A stretch of 19,181 bases of DNA. Origin: Nitrospiraceae bacterium UBA6905. Lineage in GTDB: Bacteria; Nitrospirota; Thermodesulfovibrionia; Thermodesulfovibrionales; UBA6898. The position numbers and the translations under genes were made by a program. The notes under the pieces were generated by a model. That model saw only the letters and a program-made list of their open reading frames with translations, did not search any database and was not told where the DNA came from. Every line of letters begins with the position of its first letter. Position 1 is the first letter of the stretch. The stretch spans positions 1 to 19,181 of the forward strand of contig DKBH01000083.1 of assembly GCA_002451165.1 (NCBI GenBank), in the 5' to 3' direction. Shown piece by piece: positions 15,068-19,181 of this stretch.

Positions 15068-16268
15068 CGAATTTCTTCAGTCTCAACGCATGGGCAAGGA
15101 TGAAGGACATGAGTTCCACGGTGGGAAAGATGCTCAATTCGCCTCTCACGCACTCACGCTCGGAAAAGGAAGAACAGAGACCACCGAGAACATAGGGAGA
15201 ATGGAGCAATACCGGCACGGGATGCCAGCTATGACTCCTGAGAAGCGCGGGAGTGGAATGGTCTCCCGTGATGACCAGAACGTCCGGATTCAGTGCTTCG
15301 ATCTGAGGAAGGAGCTGGTCGAACTCCTCGATCCTTTTTACTTTTTCAGCAAAGTTGCCGTCTTCACCATAGGAATCGACTTTCTTTATATGCAGGAAGA
15401 AGAAGTCATATGCGTCGTAATTGGACTTCAAAAAAGCTATCTCATCCTCAACCGTGCCCTGCAGTTCCGGTGCATGCATTCCGACAAGTTTCGCAAGACC
15501 GCGGTACATAGGATATGTGGCAATGGCGAGAGCACGAAGACCGAATGCATGCTCAAAGGTCGGAATATCGGGCTTCCCGGAAAAACCTCGCATGAGGATA
15601 AAGTTTGCCTTCTCCTCATGCTTCAGTATCTCATGGGCACGGGCAATGAGTATTTCAGCCACAGCGGCAACGCTTTCCGCGCTCTGAGAACTGCCGGAAG
15701 GCTTAAGCGGCGGTCTGCCTTCGAGCTGGGGATCCGTGTCCGGAATTCTTGCAGCGTCCTTGTCAAGGATATGGGGAAACCGCATGAGAACGGCCAGCCG
15801 GTGCTCCATGCCCGCGGCAAATGTCAGTTTGACATCTGCTATGGAGGGTATCTTCTCTTGAAGCAGTTCCGTAAGCTTTCTGCTCCTGTCCGTCGGTATC
15901 CTTCCCGCTCTCCGGTCCGTGATAATGCCGTCCTGCATCGTCGCATAATTGCACCTGACCGCAATATCAGTATCCAGCACCTCCAGGCCAAGTCCCAGCA
16001 CTTCCAAAATGCCCCTTCCGATCTGGTGCTCAAGAGGGTCATACCCAAAGAGGGAAAGATGTCCCGGACCGCTTCCGGGAGTAATGCCGGCTCCTACAGG
16101 GGTGTGCAATCCGCATGCGGATATGCGGGCAAGCCGGTCCATATGAGGAGTTGCAGCTGTTTCGAGTTCGGTCTTGCCGTTCAGGGGAAGGCCGCCGAGA
16201 CCATCGAGTACTGCAAGGACTATTTTTGAAGGATTTTTCTGTGCAAGTTGGCTGATCACATTCTGCAT
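15060..16268 (-). CDS. apgM: 2,3-bisphosphoglycerate-independent phosphoglycerate mutase, archaeal type
   Basis: This enzyme interconverts 3- and 2-phosphoglycerate in glycolysis and gluconeogenesis. It belongs to the alkaline phosphatase superfamily and uses two metal ions and a serine. The 402-residue product fits the archaeal-type family and not the 510-residue GpmI. Visible sites are D22 in LAVLDGLGGLP, the serine S66 in ITPGSGPGHLSLFGYDP, FILMRGFSG, HIKKVDSYGEDGNF with the metal-binding aspartate, and VITGDHSTP. I start it at the ATG at 16268, since the in-frame extension to 16361 overlaps the divergent promoter region and lacks family sequence. No Shine-Dalgarno sequence precedes this ATG. 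It is followed by the TatD-radical SAM gene in an eight-base overlap. Confidence 0.93.
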   Translation of the reverse strand: MQNVISQLAQKNPSKIVLAVLDGLGGLPLNGKTELETAATPHMDRLARISACGLHTPVGAGITPGSGPGHLSLFGYDPLEHQIGRGILEVLGLGLEVLDTDIAVRCNYATMQDGIITDRRAGRIPTDRSRKLTELLQEKIPSIADVKLTFAAGMEHRLAVLMRFPHILDKDAARIPDTDPQLEGRPPLKPSGSSQSAESVAAVAEILIARAHEILKHEEKANFILMRGFSGKPDIPTFEHAFGLRALAIATYPMYRGLAKLVGMHAPELQGTVEDEIAFLKSNYDAYDFFFLHIKKVDSYGEDGNFAEKVKRIEEFDQLLPQIEALNPDVLVITGDHSTPALLRSHSWHPVPVLLHSPYVLGGLCSSFSERECVRGELSIFPTVELMSFILAHALRLKKFGA

Positions 16269-16273
16269 GAAAC

Positions 16274-16279
16274 ATACTA
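16274..16279 (-). promoter_or_regulatory. Possible -10 element placed 5 bases before apgM
   Basis: TAGTAT on the minus strand, followed by GTTTC and the ATG, matches four of six -10 positions including the first two and the last. With no ribosome site present, this fits a leaderless start, though the hexamer alone is weak. It also lies in a short inverted repeat (CATAC, TACT, GTATG). Confidence 0.3.
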
Positions 16280-16354
16280 CTGTATGCAATGAAAAGTTTT
16301 CAAGCTGGTCTGCTGAAGAGACGCTATGGCCATTGTCAGGCAGATGAGATAGGC

Positions 16355-16383
16355 ATGACAATGACAGAATGTTGTGGTATAGT
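16355..16383 (+). promoter_or_regulatory. Sigma-70-type promoter for algH
   Basis: ATGACA (16355-16360), a 17-base spacer and TATAGT (16378-16383) form the best two-box promoter in the window. The expected start near 16390 leaves a leader of about 16 bases, containing AAAGGG seven bases before the ATG at 16406. Confidence 0.6.
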
Positions 16384-16405
16384 ACCCCCTGAAAAGGGCA
16401 TGCGC

Positions 16406-16957
16406 ATGAAGATGAAGAGCCTGGCAGGCAATTTTCTCATAGCTTCACCGACACTGGATGATCCGAATTTCAGCCAGACGGTGGTACTCATATGCGATCA
16501 TACTGATGAAGGGGCGTTCGGTCTGGTGGTGAACCGGGTGCTCATGGAGAGCTTTCAGCCCCTCCTCAACAATTTTGAAATCTCCGGCAGCTCGGTCGAT
16601 ATGCCGGTTTATTTCGGCGGCCCGGTAAAACCCGAACAGGGGTATATTATCTATGAGCCCTTCGAGAAAAAATATTCGTCCCTGAAGATTTCTGGAAATA
16701 TTGGCGTCACGGCGTCCCAGGAGATGCTCTACGATATCCTGAACGGGAGAGGGCCGGCTCATTACCTGTTTGCGCTGGGTTTCTCCGGCTGGAGTGCCCA
16801 GCAGCTTGAAGCGGAGCTCCTGACAGACAGCTGGCTCATAGCACCGTGCAGCAGGGATGTTATTTTTTCCCGGGAGGTACGTGAGCGCTGGAGAGCGGCA
16901 GCGAGAAATATAGGCGTTGATTTTTATCGCTATTCTGACAGATCGGGCACTGCATAG
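16406..16957 (+). CDS. algH: YqgE/AlgH family protein
   Basis: The 183-residue product is a soluble protein of the YqgE/AlgH (DUF179) family. Conserved segments are SLAGNFLIASPTLDDPNF at the start, VVLICDHTDEGAFGLVVNR, VYFGGPV with VKPEQGYIIYE, then a GRGPAHYLFALGFSGWSAQQLEAEL stretch and SWLIAP. The biochemical role is not settled; in Pseudomonas the family was linked to alginate gene control. The ATG at 16406 is chosen because AAAGGG lies seven bases before it; in-frame ATGs at 16400 and 16412 are spaced worse, and the upstream open frame crosses the promoter. The iron-sulfur flavoprotein gene follows after 29 bases, probably in the same operon. Confidence 0.92.
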   Translation: MKMKSLAGNFLIASPTLDDPNFSQTVVLICDHTDEGAFGLVVNRVLMESFQPLLNNFEISGSSVDMPVYFGGPVKPEQGYIIYEPFEKKYSSLKISGNIGVTASQEMLYDILNGRGPAHYLFALGFSGWSAQQLEAELLTDSWLIAPCSRDVIFSREVRERWRAAARNIGVDFYRYSDRSGTA

Positions 16958-16986
16958 CGGCAGTAGCCCCGGCAAGGAGTGCAACC

Positions 16987-17559
16987 ATGAACGTGCTGGC
17001 ATTCAATGGCAGTCCCCGAAAAGAAGGAAATACGTATCATGCCATCGGCATTGTCCTTGATGAACTCAGGAAAGAGGGGATCGGAACGGAATACGTGCAG
17101 CTGGGCGGCGCTGATATCAGGGGCTGCAGGGCATGCTACAAATGTTTTGAGCTGAAGAACAGGCGATGCATTCAGCAGGATGACCTGAATGGATTCATTG
17201 AGAAGATGATCGATGCTGACGGCATTATCATCGGATCACCTACATACTTTGCAAACGTTTCGACTGAGGTGAAAGCACTCATCGACAGGGCTGGCCTCGT
17301 AGCCCGCGCCAATGACAGCCTCTTCAAGCGCAAAGTCGGTTCAGCCGTGGTCGTATTCCGACGGGCGGGCGGAACCGATGTCTATTCGAGCATCAATTAC
17401 TTTTTCGGGATTAATCATATGATCATACCGGGCTCCAGTTACTGGAGCATCGGCATGGGCAGAAATCCCGGGGAAGTTTTGCAGGATGCTGAAGGCGTGG
17501 CAACCTTCAGGAGCCTTGGAGAGAATATGGCCTGGCTGTTGAAAAAACTCGCCTCCTAG
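16987..17559 (+). CDS. Iron-sulfur flavoprotein / NADPH-dependent FMN reductase family
   Basis: The 190-residue protein has a flavodoxin-like fold. FNGSPRKEGNT (residues 6-16) is the FMN phosphate loop and GSPTYFANVSTEVKALIDR is the second FMN contact. Between them, GCRACYKCFELKNRRC shows C-x2-C-x2-C-x7-C, the compact 4Fe-4S motif of the Isf family from methanogens and other anaerobes. Such proteins move electrons between ferredoxin-like donors and small oxidants such as O2 or peroxide; the physiological partner here is unknown. AAGGAG precedes the ATG. It follows algH after 29 bases and ends opposite hemW, with a hairpin between. Confidence 0.88.
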   Translation: MNVLAFNGSPRKEGNTYHAIGIVLDELRKEGIGTEYVQLGGADIRGCRACYKCFELKNRRCIQQDDLNGFIEKMIDADGIIIGSPTYFANVSTEVKALIDRAGLVARANDSLFKRKVGSAVVVFRRAGGTDVYSSINYFFGINHMIIPGSSYWSIGMGRNPGEVLQDAEGVATFRSLGENMAWLLKKLAS

Positions 17560-17590
17560 TCCCCCAAGCCCTGGGCTGCTGAGGGTGTCT

Positions 17591-17628
17591 TTTCCCCGGT
17601 CGGCCGCAGACCAGAATCGGCGGGGAAA
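17591..17628. terminator. Hairpin between convergent genes, possible terminator
   Basis: An exact 8-base inverted repeat, TTTCCCCG at 17591-17598 and CGGGGAAA at 17621-17628, flanks an inner GGTC/GACC stem. It sits in the 86-base gap between the flavoprotein gene and hemW. There is no clear T-tract on either side, so termination efficiency is uncertain, but the place suits a two-way terminator. Confidence 0.45.
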
Positions 17629-17645
17629 CGGTGCAGGGCCGGGTC

Positions 17646-18770
17646 TCACATTCCTAGGCTCTGCAGCAGCCGAATGATTACGGTATTTGCAACGGCAAGG
17701 CCCTTCCGGGTGAGGCGGAGACGGCTGTCGACAATTTCGGCGAACGCATCTTCGACCAGTTGCCTTGCTGCTGTCACGATGTCCATTTCGAGGTTGGCCG
17801 CAATTTCCAGACCTACGCCCTCCCGTCTCCTGAGGCCGAGCATGATGAATTCCCGAGCCCTGTCTTCCGGTGATAATCGCTGCGATTCCGTTTCCGGGAT
17901 GATGCGGCGTTCGAGGTTTGTGAAATAATCGTTCAGCGAATCAGTGTTTTTTGTGCGACAGCCGTTCAGAAAAGAATGCGCGCCGGCTCCGGCAGCAAGA
18001 TACTCGCCGCTGTCCCAGTAGTTCCAATTATGGATGCACCGGAATCCCGGCAGTGCATGATTCGAAATCTCGTAGTGTTCGAATCCCGCTTCTGCGAGGA
18101 TATCGACGGCCAGGGCTGACAATTGCAGTATCTGTTCCTCATCCGGCAGGGCAAGAATGCCGGCATCAATCATGGTCGCGAGCCGAGTTCCTTTCTCTGG
18201 GGTCAGTTCATAGGCGGAGATATGCTGGGGAAGAAGACTCTGTGCTGTGTGCAGTGATTTCATCCATGTCGTGGCAGTCTGGCCGGGAATGCCGTAGAGA
18301 AGGTCGAGCGAAAGGTTCTTCACACCTTCACGGAGGAGTATTTCTGCGGACCTGACAGCATCAGCTGCGGTGTGCGCTCTGTCAAGCCTCTTCAGTTCAG
18401 CATCGCAAAATGACTGGACGCCGAGACTGACCCTGTTGACGCCGAGGGCGATCAGCGCATCTGCCTTCCGGCGTGTGATGACACCGGGGTTTGCCTCCAT
18501 GGTAACCTCGGCCTCCGGGGAGAGAACATAGTGACGCCGGATGACCGAAAATATCTTACCTAAAAATGTTTCGGGAAGGATAGCCGGGGTACCACCACCG
18601 ATATATACAGTCTTCAGCTCATCCGCAAGGTTTTTCTTCATCTCCAATTCCCTGCAGAGGGCGTTGGTATACCGTTGCACAAGTTCGGCATCATAAGGTA
18701 AGGACAGAAAATCACAATAGTTGCATTTCCTAATGCAGAACGGGATGTGAATATAGAGAAACGCAGCCAT
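17646..18770 (-). CDS. hemW: Radical SAM heme chaperone HemW
   Basis: HemW resembles the oxygen-independent coproporphyrinogen oxidase HemN but binds heme and delivers it to membrane cytochromes. The 374-residue product has the usual HemW length. The 4Fe-4S motif is C12-x3-C16-x2-C19 within HIPFCIRKCNYCDF, with IGGGTPAIL near 57-65 and LSLDLLYGIPGQT near 153-165. The HemW mark HNxxYW is present as HNWNYW (247-252), which argues against a true HemN. I start it at the ATG at 18768-18770 so that the protein begins directly with the barrel strand; the longer frame adds 16 unrelated residues and crosses the promoter. It diverges from mazG. Confidence 0.94.
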   Translation of the reverse strand: MAAFLYIHIPFCIRKCNYCDFLSLPYDAELVQRYTNALCRELEMKKNLADELKTVYIGGGTPAILPETFLGKIFSVIRRHYVLSPEAEVTMEANPGVITRRKADALIALGVNRVSLGVQSFCDAELKRLDRAHTAADAVRSAEILLREGVKNLSLDLLYGIPGQTATTWMKSLHTAQSLLPQHISAYELTPEKGTRLATMIDAGILALPDEEQILQLSALAVDILAEAGFEHYEISNHALPGFRCIHNWNYWDSGEYLAAGAGAHSFLNGCRTKNTDSLNDYFTNLERRIIPETESQRLSPEDRAREFIMLGLRRREGVGLEIAANLEMDIVTAARQLVEDAFAEIVDSRLRLTRKGLAVANTVIIRLLQSLGM

Positions 18771-18775
18771 AGAAT

Positions 18776-18781
18776 ATTGTA
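18776..18781 (-). promoter_or_regulatory. -10 element 5 bases before hemW
   Basis: TACAAT on the minus strand (5 of 6 matches) is followed by ATTCT and the ATG. A start site 6-7 bases past the hexamer would fall at the ATG. No Shine-Dalgarno sequence is possible in five bases, and no convincing -35 hexamer is seen. Confidence 0.45.
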
Positions 18782-18809
18782 CGTCAGAAACATGGCATAT
18801 TGCAGGATA

Positions 18810-18818
18810 TGCTATCAT
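18810..18818 (+). promoter_or_regulatory. Extended -10 promoter 9 bases before mazG
   Basis: TGC-TATCAT is an extended -10 element with 5 of 6 hexamer matches, followed by GAAGAACTG and the ATG. Transcription should start near 18825, leaving at most a few bases before the ATG and no ribosome site. Confidence 0.5.
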
Positions 18819-18827
18819 GAAGAACTG

Positions 18828-19181
18828 ATGGACCTTTCAGAACTCCTAAAGATCATGGTGGCGCTGCGTGCTGAGCAGGGTTGCCCCTGGGATAAGCAGC
18901 AGACGAGGGATTCCCTTAAACCTTTTATCATAGAGGAAGCCTATGAGGTGCTTGAAGCAATCGATCAACATGACCCCGTCGCTATCAAAGAAGAACTTGG
19001 CGATCTGCTCTTCCAGATAGTCTTCCAAAGTCGTATTGCAGAAGAAAAGGGTGAGTTTGCGATTTCGGATGTCATCGAAACGATCGCCAAAAAGATGATC
19101 AGCCGCCATCCCCATGTCTTCGGTGATGCTGCTTGCAGGACTGCTGAAGACGTGGTGGTGAACTGGGAGGAACATAAGAAG
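18828..19181 (+). CDS. mazG: Nucleoside triphosphate pyrophosphohydrolase MazG, cut by the right window edge
   Basis: MazG removes pyrophosphate from nucleoside triphosphates and may influence the stringent response. The first 118 codons are present, from the ATG at 18828 to the window end with no stop. Family marks are LRAEQGCPWDKQQT (13-26), the metal-binding helix EEAYEVLEAI (36-45), the EELGDLLFQIVFQ stretch (55-67), MISRHPHVFGD (90-100), and the start of NWEEHK. Full-length proteins have about 260 residues, so more than half is missing. The gene diverges from hemW across 57 bases. Confidence 0.95.
   Translation, partial: MDLSELLKIMVALRAEQGCPWDKQQTRDSLKPFIIEEAYEVLEAIDQHDPVAIKEELGDLLFQIVFQSRIAEEKGEFAISDVIETIAKKMISRHPHVFGDAACRTAEDVVVNWEEHKK

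Noticed and set aside
14778..16229. Plus-strand open frame of 483 codons
   Set aside because: It lies entirely opposite apgM and the TatD fusion, both of which have intact catalytic motifs. Its translation is rich in Cys, His, Ser and Arg without any domain pattern, as expected for a shadow of GC-rich coding DNA.
16269..16285. Inverted repeat CATAC-TACT-GTATG as an operator
   Set aside because: The arms are only five bases and no second copy or regulator gene is nearby; chance is sufficient.
1..19181. CRISPR array, insertion sequence, tRNA or rRNA gene, long repeats
   Set aside because: No spaced direct repeats, transposase, tRNA cloverleaf outside the tmRNA, or rRNA sequence was seen on reading both strands by eye.

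Overview
The window is a compact chromosomal segment of moderate GC content carrying core housekeeping genes. Smooth overlaps of the ATGA, GTGA and TTGA type join many of them. No plasmid, phage or transposase gene is visible. The gene families (DUF3786, a TatD-radical SAM fusion, archaeal-type phosphoglycerate mutase, an iron-sulfur flavoprotein, a large PAS/GAF sensor kinase with an HD-GYP-type partner) together suggest an anaerobic or microaerophilic Gram-negative bacterium of the Nitrospirota or Desulfobacterota type. I favour Nitrospirota, but this is inference from gene content and not a placement.

Layout. Positions 1-346 hold the end of an unrecognised plus-strand gene in two overlapping frames, joined at a possible slippery A-tract, followed by non-coding DNA. 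Positions 347-1199 (minus) carry smpB followed by the tmRNA gene ssrA, the two parts of trans-translation. Positions 1277-4159 (plus) carry a DUF3786 protein, a TIGR03960-like radical SAM protein and a LysE-type exporter. Positions 4234-7887 (plus) carry yggS-proC-yggT-divIVA-hisS, combining PLP homeostasis, proline synthesis, envelope or septum functions and histidyl-tRNA charging. Positions 7952-13608 (plus) carry a YeiH-type membrane protein, a 1081-residue hybrid-sensor-like histidine kinase, a single-domain response regulator and a GAF/HD-GYP-like protein; their overlaps indicate one signalling operon. Positions 13583-16268 (minus) carry apgM and the TatD-radical SAM fusion. Positions 16406-17559 (plus) carry algH/yqgE and an iron-sulfur flavoprotein. 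hemW (minus) and mazG (plus, cut by the window end) diverge from a 57-base gap.

Two observations stand out. First, five genes at the head of transcription units (smpB, the DUF3786 gene, apgM, hemW and mazG) have a -10-like hexamer only 5-9 bases before the start codon and no usable Shine-Dalgarno sequence. Genes inside operons mostly have good Shine-Dalgarno sequences. This suggests leaderless transcription as a regular habit. Second, the HD-GYP-like protein keeps its metal-binding HD residues but has lost the GYP signature, so its activity on cyclic di-GMP is doubtful.
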